Shown: positions 1 through 7,909 of the stretch, one piece after another
Layout: the number at the start of each line of letters is the position of its first letter
Position numbering within the stretch: position 1 is the first letter of the stretch
Assembly: GCA_963922775.1 (NCBI GenBank)
Contig: CAWUJG010000017.1
Coordinates: 1-17,779 of the forward strand
Length of the DNA: 17,779 bases
From: JAHDDH01 sp963922775
GTDB lineage: Bacteria > Bacteroidota > Bacteroidia > Cytophagales > Amoebophilaceae
Reading direction: 5' to 3'
The notes under the pieces: generated by a model
Told to the model about the DNA's origin: nothing
Seen by the model: only the letters and a program-made list of their open reading frames with translations
Database searches by the model: none
Translations under genes and position numbers: made by a program

Positions 1-681
1 GTCTATTCTATTGTACTGTGCTGCATAGTGCAGTGCTGTATTGCCATGAATATCTTGAAGATCTAATTTATTTCCTGATTTTATTATTTTTTCTATATAA
101 GATAAATTATTATTGATAGTAGCTGTCTGTAATTTTGTTTGGCCTGCTGTAGATTTTTTTGTTGTATAAATGCTTTTTTTTTCTAATTCACTTATTGCTG
201 CTGATTTATTTTCATCTATAGCTAAATCTAAAGGTGTTTTATTTGCTTTATTTTTGATTGTTTTATCTGCTCCTGATTTTAACAGTAATTTAATAATTTT
301 TTTATAATTTTTTAATGCTGCTTCATGTAAGGGTGTATTACCGTATTCTTCATTTTTAATATTAATATTTGCTTGATTTTCAATTAAAAATTTTACTATA
401 TCATACCGATCTCTTTGGCATGCCCAATGCAAAGGTGTTCTTCCTACTGTATCTTCATCTTTTTTATTAAGAATTTTTATCTTTTTTTCTTTTTCTAAAT
501 TTTTTAGAATATTTTTTACATGTTCAATATTATTGTTTTTTATATGGTTAATTAGTTCTTTGGACAATATTTCATCTTTATCATGAGTAATATTTAGGTT
601 ATTATTTAAAATATTAAAATCACTAATATAATGTCTACAGGATAAAAATAGTAATAAGTACAATAAAATTATATTTTTCAT
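1..681 (-). CDS. Ankyrin-repeat lipoprotein, C-terminus beyond left edge
   Basis: The frame is open for 227 codons from an ATG at 679-681 to base 1 with no stop, so the gene is 3'-truncated by the window edge. Residues 1-14 are a short hydrophobic signal ending LFLSC, making C15 the likely lipidated cysteine. Ankyrin repeats are plain: GRTPLHWACQRDRYDIVKFL (from residue 80), GNTPLHEAALKNYKKIIKLL (from 114), TPLDLAIDEN (from 149) and GNTALHYAAQ (from 213), with degenerate units between. Ankyrin repeats bind proteins; in host-associated bacteria they are often assigned host-interaction roles, but no target can be read here. The start lies 19 nt downstream of the stop of the preceding ankyrin lipoprotein, so the two are probably co-transcribed. 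The lipobox is relaxed, as is common in Bacteroidota. Confidence 0.85.
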   Translation of the reverse strand, partial: MKNIILLYLLLFLSCRHYISDFNILNNNLNITHDKDEILSKELINHIKNNNIEHVKNILKNLEKEKKIKILNKKDEDTVGRTPLHWACQRDRYDIVKFLIENQANINIKNEEYGNTPLHEAALKNYKKIIKLLLKSGADKTIKNKANKTPLDLAIDENKSAAISELEKKSIYTTKKSTAGQTKLQTATINNNLSYIEKIIKSGNKLDLQDIHGNTALHYAAQYNRID

Positions 682-700
682 AATTATAAAATTTATAAAT

Positions 701-2179
701 CTAGTTCAATAATTTAATTATTTCTTTATAATCTTCTTCTTTTGCTATATTTAATGGTGTTTTATTTTTAATATTTTTAATATTTTTATCTGCTCCATAT
801 TCTAATAATATTTTTACAGCTTTTAAATTTTCACTTTTTACTGCTAAGTGTAGAGCTGTATCTTTATTATTACTTTGTTCATCAATTTTAGATTGTAATC
901 CATTTTTTAATAAAAAGTTCAGTATTGCTTCTGTTTTATCTTTCAGTGTTCTATCAACTGCATAGTGTAGTAGTGTCCAGTTATTTTTATACATCTCATT
1001 AATTAGATTAGAATCTAATTCTATTAACGCTTCTATTTGATCTATATTTCCTTTTTCTATAGCTAAGTAAATTGGTTTTTTAGATGTTTTATTTCGTGTA
1101 TCTGCTGTGCTTAATGTTCCTTTTGTAAGGGCTTGTTGTTCTGTAGGCATTACATTTGGTTTTACTTCAAATAGTGAAGCTACTGGTTCAGCTTCTTCAT
1201 AATATTCTTCTACTAAGTTTTGAATTTTTATATTTTTTTCTCTATTTGATAATAGAGCTGTTAGCAGTAAATTTTCTTGCTCTTGTATTTCTATTGCACT
1301 CATATCTCTAGAGCCATCTAATTTAATTTGAACTATTTTGTCTAAATTTCTAATTCTAAAAATACCTGCTCTTGCCATAAGCTGATTAATAAATAAATTA
1401 TTTTCATTTATCAGTTTTTGCATTCTTAACATGTTTAATAATTGTATATTTTTGAATAATTCATTTTTTTTTAACTGTATTCTTGCTCGTATTCTTTCGG
1501 TTTCTTTTCCTTTTACTAAAGACACATTTAATAACATATTTTCCATTTTATCTTTTTTTGCTGCTAGTTCCTTTTCGTAGTCATTTTTAAGTTTTTCTAA
1601 ACTTATTTGGGCATTTTTATATCTTTTTTTATGAACTAAATATGAAATTGTAGAATAACTTCCTGCACCCAGGAGTATTGGATAATAATAATGGTTTAAT
1701 TGATGTAATATATTAAAAAATATACCCCCTTTTAGTCCCATACTATTGATTTCAATTTTATATTCTCTATTATTAATATTATCATTGATTCTTTTTATTG
1801 TGATATTATGATGACATAAAAAATGCTCTAAATTCTCTTTATCCATATGCCAAGGTATTTTTACACCTTCTATATTTATAGGCAATATACTATATGCTTT
1901 TTTACCTACATATACTATTATCTTTTTTGACTCTATATCAAAGGAGACATAGTCAACTTCTTTTACATTTTTATAATTAATTAAACTATAAATTGATTCT
2001 TTTTTTCTGTCTAAGATTGCTTTAGAAAAAATTTTTACTGTATTATTATTTTGAGTTTTCAGATTTTTTTGCACGTATACATTGTTATTTATGTATTTTT
2101 TTTGATATCTACAGCCTGTATTTAGACTTAATATCATGGTAATATATAGTGTATAGTAGCATGTTATATTTTTTTTCAT
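701..2179 (-). CDS. Lipoprotein with coiled coil and C-terminal ankyrin repeats
   Basis: A 492-residue protein. Residues 1-22 are a signal peptide ending LNTGC, so C23 is the probable lipid anchor. Residues 25-145 are an unrecognised, possibly folded domain. A hydrophobic stretch follows (about 151-183, containing GAG at 171-173), then a charged helical, coiled-coil-prone region (about 184-260). Residues 340-366 are a linker, and 367-492 hold about four ankyrin units, the best being TALHLAVKSENLKAVKILLE (441-460). The GAG/coiled-coil segment (171-202) aligns without gaps with residues 58-89 of the upstream lipoprotein. Spacing is 32 nt from the upstream gene and 19 nt to the downstream ankyrin gene, suggesting a three-gene operon. 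Function unknown; a membrane-tethered protein-interaction role is an inference. Confidence 0.82.
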   Translation of the reverse strand: MKKNITCYYTLYITMILSLNTGCRYQKKYINNNVYVQKNLKTQNNNTVKIFSKAILDRKKESIYSLINYKNVKEVDYVSFDIESKKIIVYVGKKAYSILPINIEGVKIPWHMDKENLEHFLCHHNITIKRINDNINNREYKIEINSMGLKGGIFFNILHQLNHYYYPILLGAGSYSTISYLVHKKRYKNAQISLEKLKNDYEKELAAKKDKMENMLLNVSLVKGKETERIRARIQLKKNELFKNIQLLNMLRMQKLINENNLFINQLMARAGIFRIRNLDKIVQIKLDGSRDMSAIEIQEQENLLLTALLSNREKNIKIQNLVEEYYEEAEPVASLFEVKPNVMPTEQQALTKGTLSTADTRNKTSKKPIYLAIEKGNIDQIEALIELDSNLINEMYKNNWTLLHYAVDRTLKDKTEAILNFLLKNGLQSKIDEQSNNKDTALHLAVKSENLKAVKILLEYGADKNIKNIKNKTPLNIAKEEDYKEIIKLLN

Positions 2180-2211
2180 AAAATTTTATTTTTATTGTAT
2201 GTATTTAAAAT

Positions 2212-2637
2212 TTATTTTGTACTGTTTCTTATTTCTTGTAATTTAACATTAAGCATATCTATTTTTTTTTCTTCTATACGCAGTTTTTCCATTTTTAAAG
2301 AAGATTTTTGATCAATGTCATATTTTTTAATTTCGAAATTTTTATTTAATTCCTTATATTTGTATTCATACTTTTTTTCTGTTTTAAATTTTTCTAATTC
2401 AATTTCAGCATGTTTACTAGAATACATCACTGACCAACGAAATGTTTCGCTTATTCCTCCTGCTCCAACAAAACTTATTAATATTTTTTTAGCAAATTGC
2501 CATCTTTCAACAGCTATATCTAAAAAAATTTTTTCTTCTACTTTTTCCACTTGATACTTTCTCTTCACCCCATTACAACCCACACTAAATGCTATTAAGC
2601 CTAGCATACTAGATTTTTTTATTGTATTGATATTCAT
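2212..2637 (-). CDS. Small lipoprotein with coiled-coil tail
   Basis: A 141-residue protein. The signal peptide ends SVGC, giving C21 as lipidation site, followed by NGVKRKYQVEK. Residues 51-63 are a weakly hydrophobic glycine-rich stretch (ILISFVGAGGIS), and 72-138 are highly charged and heptad-like, so a coiled coil is expected. Two relationships are visible. The segment after the cysteine (KYQVEK) resembles KYNIEK in the two lipoproteins at 16407-17365. Residues 58-85 align with 171-198 of the ankyrin lipoprotein just downstream, with 11 identities in 28 positions by eye (G,A,G,S,K,A,I,L,E,K,K). I recognise no named family. It is first in the three-lipoprotein run and is preceded by a 151-nt gap after gmk. 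Confidence 0.75.
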   Translation of the reverse strand: MNINTIKKSSMLGLIAFSVGCNGVKRKYQVEKVEEKIFLDIAVERWQFAKKILISFVGAGGISETFRWSVMYSSKHAEIELEKFKTEKKYEYKYKELNKNFEIKKYDIDQKSSLKMEKLRIEEKKIDMLNVKLQEIRNSTK

Positions 2638-2654
2638 ATTGGATAAATAATTTC

Positions 2655-2679
2655 ATTTTAGATTTTTTAAATCTAAAAT
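2655..2679. other. AT-rich hairpin between gmk and the lipoprotein run
   Basis: Perfect inverted repeat with arms ATTTTAGATTT (2655-2665) and AAATCTAAAAT (2669-2679) around a TTT loop, 18 nt upstream of the 2637 start codon and downstream of the gmk stop. It could end the gmk transcript or act in the 5' leader of the lipoprotein operon. There is no clear U-run after it on the minus strand and such repeats arise readily in AT-rich DNA. The rest of the 2638-2788 gap shows no gene. Confidence 0.35.
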
Positions 2680-2788
2680 TTCATAAAAAAAAATGAAAAA
2701 ATTACATGATTTGATTTTTTGAGTTAAAAATTATAAATTAAACATGAACAATTTTTTAGAAAAACCATATAAAGAGCAAAAATTTCCA

Positions 2789-3370
2789 CTAACTGCAATG
2801 CTTATATTTGAGAAAAAAATCTTCTACAATACTTTCTACTTTTTCAAAAGTATCTTTTAAAACATCATTTATAACTATAAAATCAAAATCTTTTTCACAT
2901 TTCATTTCTATTTGTATTTTACCTAGCCGCTGTTGGAGAGATTCATCATTTTCAGTTTGTCTTTTTTCAAGCCTTTGTTTAAGTATACTTATATTAGGGG
3001 ATTTGATAAAAATAGTTAACACAGATTTTGGTAGTAAGCTTTTCAACTGACATGCCCCTTTTACATCTACTGCAAATAAAGGATTTTTTTTATTTTTCCA
3101 TACATGATCTACTGCTTCTTGCATTGTGCCATAATATCTGTCAGGATAAACCTCTTCCCATTCTAAAAATTTATTTTCTTTTACTTTTTGTAAAAATTCT
3201 TCTTTAGAAAAAAAATAATAATCTTTTTTATGTACCTCATTTTTTCGTTTTTCTCTTGTACAAGCTGAAATTACAAATGCTAAGTTAGAATATTTCTTCA
3301 ATAAGTATTCTACAATAGTAGATTTTCCAGCACCAGAATTACCCGAAATGATAATAGCAGGATATAACAT
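2789..3370 (-). CDS. gmk: Guanylate kinase
   Basis: Phosphorylates GMP (and dGMP) to GDP with ATP in the cytoplasm, an essential step in guanine nucleotide supply. The 193-residue length is normal for the family. The P-loop GNSGAGKST is at 10-18. The GMP-binding signature reads SACTREKR at 35-42 (Arg39 and Arg42 in the usual places), followed by DYYFF (50-54), the FLEWEEV segment with E70, and YYGT at 79-82. DVKGA (near 101-105) and a lid region with repeated Arg-Leu motifs (QRLEKRQTENDESLQQRL) follow. No key residue is missing. It is last of the minus-strand run, separated from the dihydroorotase-like gene by tRNA-Arg. No Shine-Dalgarno site is seen, as usual in Bacteroidota. Confidence 0.96.
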   Translation of the reverse strand: MLYPAIIISGNSGAGKSTIVEYLLKKYSNLAFVISACTREKRKNEVHKKDYYFFSKEEFLQKVKENKFLEWEEVYPDRYYGTMQEAVDHVWKNKKNPLFAVDVKGACQLKSLLPKSVLTIFIKSPNISILKQRLEKRQTENDESLQQRLGKIQIEMKCEKDFDFIVINDVLKDTFEKVESIVEDFFLKYKHCS

Positions 3371-3408
3371 TTTAGTATAATTTTTTAAATAATTATATGA
3401 AATTAATG

Positions 3409-3482
3409 TACGCTCGGAAGGAATCGAACCCTCAACCTTCGGAGCCGAAATCCGACGTTCTATCCTATTGAACTACGAGCGC
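3409..3482 (-). tRNA. tRNA-Arg (anticodon UCG)
   Basis: Folds by hand into a full cloverleaf of 74 nt. The acceptor stem is GCGCTCG with CGAGCGT (a G-U at pair 1:72). The D-arm is GTTC/GAAC. The anticodon stem is TCGGA/TCCGA with loop TTTCGGC, placing anticodon TCG at plus-strand bases 3446-3448 (read as cga). The variable loop is AGGTT and the T-arm GAGGG/CCTTC with loop TTCGATT. The discriminator base is A and CCA is not encoded. UCG reads CGA and, by wobble, other CGN arginine codons. It sits between two minus-strand genes and may be processed from their transcript. Confidence 0.96.
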
Positions 3483-3539
3483 TAAAAAAATTTAATAATA
3501 CATAAAAATTAGGTAAAAAACATTTCAATAGCTAAAATT

Positions 3540-4811
3540 TTACATAATTTCTTCATCAAAATACATATGATGACCATGAATTACAGCTATAATTTTTCCA
3601 TTAACCTTTTTACCATATAAAGGAGTATTTTCTGATTTTGAATAATTATTTTTTGCATTAAACTTCCATGTACTATAAATATCAAAAAGAGTGAGGTTAG
3701 CTTTTTCTCCTACATTAATAGTAGGAAGTGGTAATTGCAATATTTTTCTAGGCTCTCTAGTTATTTTTTCTATCATTTTTTCCCAGGAAAGGTGTTGAGA
3801 TAAAGCAATAAGAAAATGTAAATAAGTTTGTAAACCAATCATACCAAAATTAGACTGATAAAAAGTATCTTTTTTGCTGTTATTATCTTGTGGTTCATGA
3901 TTAGATACCATTACATCAATAACATCTTTTTGTAGCCCTTTTATAAGTTTTTCATTATTTAATGCTGTGTTTAAAGGAGGGTCTACTTTATATAAAGTAT
4001 CAAAATTACCTATATCTTTATCTGTAAACAGTGGTTGATATACAGCGATATCGCAGCTTACTTTTAAACCTTTTTCTTTGGCTTGTTGTATCATTTCTAG
4101 TGCTTTAGCTGTACTTATACATGAAAAATGTAATCTACCTCCAACATGTTCTAAAATAGCTAAATCTCTTTGTACCCTAAGCATTTCAGCTATAGGAGAA
4201 ATACCTTTTATGCCTAACTGCATGCTGTGTATACCCTCATGCATCATACCTCCATAAGCCATCTGTTCATCTTGTGCTTTTTGTATAAATAAGCCATTAA
4301 ATTGCTGTAAATATTGTAAAGCATGCAAAACAGTACGTCCATTTTCTACACTTTTAGTGCCATCTGAAAAAGCTATAGCACCTATTTTATGTAAATCTAT
4401 TAATTCTGTGAGTTGTTTACCCTGCAAATTTTTTGTTAGAGCAGCTATAGGATATATTTTTGTTGTTTTCTGATAAGGATTATTTTTTAAATAAAAAACA
4501 GCTGTCTTATATTGTATAATAGGATCTGTATTTGGCAACAAAGCAATACCTGTAAACCCTCCAGCAGTAGCAGCTTGTAGACCTGAAACCAAGTCTTCTT
4601 TCCATTCAAATCCAGGATCACAAAAATTAGCCCTCATATCGAACCAACCAGTAGAAATTTTCATACCCTGGGCATGTATAATTTTTTCTGCAGGATATTG
4701 ATTATGGTCAATTGACCGGATATAGCCTTCTTCTATAAGAATATTTTTTTTTTGCAAATGAAAAGGCGACTGCTTATCAAGAATTTCTACATCTAGTATT
4801 TGTATTTTCAT
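3540..4811 (-). CDS. Dihydroorotase-like protein lacking metal ligands
   Basis: A 423-residue amidohydrolase-fold protein of the type I dihydroorotase group, shown by STGWFDMRANFCDPGFEWKE (53-72), AATAGGFTGIALLPNTDP (80-97), LHFSCISTAKALE (227-239), and the C-terminal NVGEKANLTLFD. Active dihydroorotase closes carbamoyl-aspartate to dihydroorotate using histidines of a DxHxH motif, later histidines and an aspartate. Here the first pair is R60/N62, the HVST-type histidine is C231, and the usual TDH aspartate is N304 (SNHEPQD). Catalysis is therefore very unlikely. From memory, Bacteroidota carry a paralogue with DMRAH here, so part of the loss is ancestral. Non-catalytic homologues in other bacteria hold aspartate transcarbamoylase together, but no pyrB is visible here. 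It starts 14 nt after the preceding gene, so it is co-transcribed. The frame is intact, arguing for a retained role. Confidence 0.85.
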   Translation of the reverse strand: MKIQILDVEILDKQSPFHLQKKNILIEEGYIRSIDHNQYPAEKIIHAQGMKISTGWFDMRANFCDPGFEWKEDLVSGLQAATAGGFTGIALLPNTDPIIQYKTAVFYLKNNPYQKTTKIYPIAALTKNLQGKQLTELIDLHKIGAIAFSDGTKSVENGRTVLHALQYLQQFNGLFIQKAQDEQMAYGGMMHEGIHSMQLGIKGISPIAEMLRVQRDLAILEHVGGRLHFSCISTAKALEMIQQAKEKGLKVSCDIAVYQPLFTDKDIGNFDTLYKVDPPLNTALNNEKLIKGLQKDVIDVMVSNHEPQDNNSKKDTFYQSNFGMIGLQTYLHFLIALSQHLSWEKMIEKITREPRKILQLPLPTINVGEKANLTLFDIYSTWKFNAKNNYSKSENTPLYGKKVNGKIIAVIHGHHMYFDEEIM

Positions 4812-4825
4812 GAATAGTATAGGGT

Positions 4826-6625
4826 TTACTGTATATTTTCATCATTTTTTTTTACAAGTAGCCCTTTTTTATCAAAAGAAAAAATATCCACATGCTGATT
4901 ATCTCTTTTGTAAGAAGAAAAATTCCGTAAGCCCAAAATATAAGGTTGATAATGTATAGGTTTTTTGATAAAAAAACGACCTTCATTATTTAACATATTC
5001 CCTAAAAAAAATAATACTTCATAGCCAAGTAAAGCCTCATAAGTAGGATATGCATTATATTCTTGTAAAAATTTATCCCTTAACATAGGCAAATCCAGAG
5101 CAGTATAATCAATACCATAAGACTGCAACATTTTTACCTGCATACTTTGTATCTGTGCTAAAGATATAGATTGTAAATCTAGCCAAGAAGTATGCCCTAT
5201 TATTTGAACTGGTAGCTTTAAGAAAGCTATAATACTAAGTATGTTGGCTACCAGCAAATCATCATCAGAAGCTATATATATATGAGTAAGGCCATCAAAA
5301 ATTTTAGGAGATAATCCTTTATTTTTTTTTGAAGAAGGTTTAAAATTTTTAACATTATACACCATAGACTGTGCCATATGTGTATCTATTTGTAGCATTA
5401 AAGGCAATTGTTCATTTTGATTTTGGTTATCAAAAACTTTTTTAAAAAAAAATGCCCGCTGTATATCACTTTCTGCTGTACCATAAATAATAGCTATTTT
5501 TTTATCAAATGACTGTATATCATTATCATATAATCTTTTTATAGTACGCATTTCTGTTACTACACTAGGATGAAACAAAAAAGCATACAGATTATTTTCA
5601 ATATAATGAATATTTTGTGTAAAAGGATGCCAAATATTTATTTTATGCTGTTGTGTAAAATCATTTACCAGGGGAATACACTTTTCTGTTATAGGACCTA
5701 TAATAATATCCATTTTAGATATAATTTCTTTATCTAAAATTTTTTTTACCTCTTTTATACATCCCCTACTATCATAAGGATGTATCTGTACAGTTATATT
5801 TTCTTTTTTTAATGCTTCAACAGCCAACAATAGACCTTGATAAAAATCTATAGCAATTTTTGCGTTTTGCATGACTACTTGATAATTTTTAGTATCCTCA
5901 TGACCCTCTATATATAATTTTTCTGTGGCAAAATTATTGCTTATGCTATCTTCCAATAATATTTCTGTAAAAAAAGGCAAAATAACACCAACATGATAAA
6001 CATCTTTTTTTAGAAGAGGCAATTTTTTATAAAAATTCTCTATATAGTTCACCAAACCATGCTTTTTTATAAAAGATTGATAATCATGTAAAGATACCCA
6101 TGTTTTTTTCATCAATTTTTTCACTATTGCTTTAGCTAAAGGAATATCTTTGACCATAGATTTTGACAAAATTTTTATCAAAATATCAACATCATCTATA
6201 GCATCTATATAATCTAGCTTTGTGGCTATAATTACTTTATTCTTATTATTACATTGCATTATGTAGCCTAATGCTTCTTCATAAGACTTTTTTTCAAAAT
6301 TAATTTGGCTAAGCCAATAGTATACCTCATCTATTTTATCCCATGTTTTAAATGCGTCTTGCATAGCTAAAAAAGTACTACATGCTACATCTTTTTCTTT
6401 ATTATAATATGCTGATAAGGCGTAGTAAAATGTACTATAGGCTTTTTTTTCTGTATTTATACTTTTTTCTATACATTGTTCAAACAAATTTTTTGAAATA
6501 GTATAATCTTGTAATAAAAAGTATTGATACGCTTTGCGATAAATAAGTGTATTATTTTGGATAGCAAACCCCAAATGAACTTTTGTTAAACAAAAAAATA
6601 TTACATAAAATATGTATCGAAACAT
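4826..6625 (-). CDS. Secreted periplasmic-binding-fold protein with helical N-terminus
   Basis: A 599-residue protein. Residues 1-21 form a signal peptide without a lipobox. Residues 25-200 are repeated helical pairs of TPR type (e.g. AYQYFLLQDYTISKNLFEQC at 32-51; VYYWLSQINFEKKSYEEALG at 101-120). From about 209 a type I periplasmic-binding fold starts (HVGVILPFF, 211-219), with FYQGLLLAVEALKK (261-274), DIIIGPITEKCIPLVNDFTQ (306-325) and a second lobe from about 370. The same order (TPR-like helices, then binding fold) is seen in E. coli LpoA, the outer-membrane activator of PBP1A. Bacteroidota also have many proteins annotated as amino-acid ABC receptors with this fold. No transporter genes are adjacent, which favours a non-transport role, but this is inference. 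It lies 20 nt after the M16 gene and 14 nt before the dihydroorotase-like gene. Confidence 0.75.
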   Translation of the reverse strand: MFRYIFYVIFFCLTKVHLGFAIQNNTLIYRKAYQYFLLQDYTISKNLFEQCIEKSINTEKKAYSTFYYALSAYYNKEKDVACSTFLAMQDAFKTWDKIDEVYYWLSQINFEKKSYEEALGYIMQCNNKNKVIIATKLDYIDAIDDVDILIKILSKSMVKDIPLAKAIVKKLMKKTWVSLHDYQSFIKKHGLVNYIENFYKKLPLLKKDVYHVGVILPFFTEILLEDSISNNFATEKLYIEGHEDTKNYQVVMQNAKIAIDFYQGLLLAVEALKKENITVQIHPYDSRGCIKEVKKILDKEIISKMDIIIGPITEKCIPLVNDFTQQHKINIWHPFTQNIHYIENNLYAFLFHPSVVTEMRTIKRLYDNDIQSFDKKIAIIYGTAESDIQRAFFFKKVFDNQNQNEQLPLMLQIDTHMAQSMVYNVKNFKPSSKKNKGLSPKIFDGLTHIYIASDDDLLVANILSIIAFLKLPVQIIGHTSWLDLQSISLAQIQSMQVKMLQSYGIDYTALDLPMLRDKFLQEYNAYPTYEALLGYEVLFFLGNMLNNEGRFFIKKPIHYQPYILGLRNFSSYKRDNQHVDIFSFDKKGLLVKKNDENIQ

Positions 6626-6645
6626 GCAAAAATTATTTAAAAATA

Positions 6646-7899
6646 TTACCCTACAGCTACCTCATTAAAAGTATCTAAGTTAAAATATTTTTGTGCTATA
6701 TGCATTATATCTTGAGGCTGTACAGTACATATACTATTATATAGATTGATATAATAATCTTGTTTTAACCCATAAATATGCATTTTAGTAAACAAGTTTA
6801 TCAAAGCCAATGGACCATTAGCTTTGATAAGCAAGTTGCCTAGCAACCAATTTTTTACCTGATTCAACTCTTGTAGCGTTACCATTTTTTGCTGTAGTTT
6901 TGCTATTTCGCTATAAATAGCCTCTAGAGCTTTTATACGCATTTCTTTTAGTACATCAGTTTTAATTAATAATAACGTAGTAGCACAAAAGTTAACTATT
7001 TGTGTATAAATACCATATGTATATCCTTTTTTTTCTCTTAGAGTCTGATTTAATCTTGATCCAAAATACCCCCCTAATAGCGTATTCAAAATTAATAGCA
7101 ACATATAATCTTTATGATGCTGAGGTACCAAAATTTTACCTATAATTAAAGAAGTTTGTAAACTATTTTTTTTAGCTATATATATTTTTTGAGGTTCAAT
7201 TTTTGGTATTATATAGCTAATTTGTTTTTTACTAGGAAAAAAAGTACTCAAAAATTTTTGAGTATGTTTAATAAGAGATGTTTTTATATTTCCAACTAAA
7301 AAAACACTATTAATTTGATGAAAATAGTTGTTAAAAAAATTTTTGATATCTTTCAGAGCAATAAAATCAATATTTTGCTTATCAACATATTGTGCATAGG
7401 CATGTTGCTTACCAAATAAAAGAGAAAATATTTTTCTTTGCGCCACATAATCATTTTTCTGTTCATCTATACTTATCTCATTTTTTACTCTTTTTTTTAG
7501 CAAAAAAAATTCTTTTTCATTAAAGGTAGGAGTTTGTAAGAGTGCTTTTACTAAAGATAACATTTTATGATAATAGCTATGCAATGTTAACAAACGTACT
7601 TTTACAAAATCATGTTCAGACCATATATCTATCTCTGCACCATAAAAATCTATGTAGCGAGCAATATCCAACTGATTACTACCCTTTACTCCTTTTTTAA
7701 GCATGTTAGATGCAAAAAAAGAAAGTCCAGGATAATTTTCATACTTTTTCCCAGCATCAATAACCATTTCTAATTGTACAAAAGCAAATTGAGGATAATT
7801 TAAAGAAAAAAAAGGTATATCTGCTTCCTCTTTTTGGGGAAAAGTATAGACAGGAGGCATTATTTTTTGGTATACTGGAGGAATAGCTCTATTAAGCAT
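6646..7899 (-). CDS. M16-family (insulinase-like) protein without zinc motif
   Basis: A 417-residue protein with the two-domain M16 layout and no signal peptide, so it is likely cytoplasmic. The position of the zinc-binding HxxEH is occupied by FFASN (61-65) just before MLKKG, so it cannot be a metalloprotease alone. The C-terminal half keeps the conserved substrate-cleft motif GGYFGSRLNQTLREKKGYTY (276-295), with the Arg/Tyr pair typical of the partner subunit of two-protein M16 enzymes. The N-terminus MLNRAIPPVYQ and the GGxFGSRL...REKKGYTYG stretch closely match, from memory, a Bacteroidota M16 paralogue that generally lacks the zinc motif. The likely role is a non-catalytic subunit pairing with an active M16 protease encoded elsewhere. 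It begins 10 nt after the foldase gene, so the two are translated from one message. Confidence 0.85.
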   Translation of the reverse strand: MLNRAIPPVYQKIMPPVYTFPQKEEADIPFFSLNYPQFAFVQLEMVIDAGKKYENYPGLSFFASNMLKKGVKGSNQLDIARYIDFYGAEIDIWSEHDFVKVRLLTLHSYYHKMLSLVKALLQTPTFNEKEFFLLKKRVKNEISIDEQKNDYVAQRKIFSLLFGKQHAYAQYVDKQNIDFIALKDIKNFFNNYFHQINSVFLVGNIKTSLIKHTQKFLSTFFPSKKQISYIIPKIEPQKIYIAKKNSLQTSLIIGKILVPQHHKDYMLLLILNTLLGGYFGSRLNQTLREKKGYTYGIYTQIVNFCATTLLLIKTDVLKEMRIKALEAIYSEIAKLQQKMVTLQELNQVKNWLLGNLLIKANGPLALINLFTKMHIYGLKQDYYINLYNSICTVQPQDIMHIAQKYFNLDTFNEVAVG

Positions 7900-7909
7900 A
7901 GTATTTTTT

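Noticed and set aside
1..681. Periodic repeats at the left edge considered as a CRISPR or satellite array
   Set aside because: The periodicity is about 99 bp with degenerate DNA and clear ankyrin protein motifs in frame; no spacer-repeat structure. No CRISPR array was seen anywhere in the window.
3540..4811. Annotation as functional PyrC
   Set aside because: All recognisable metal-ligand positions are replaced (R60, N62, C231, N304), so an enzymatic name would mislead.
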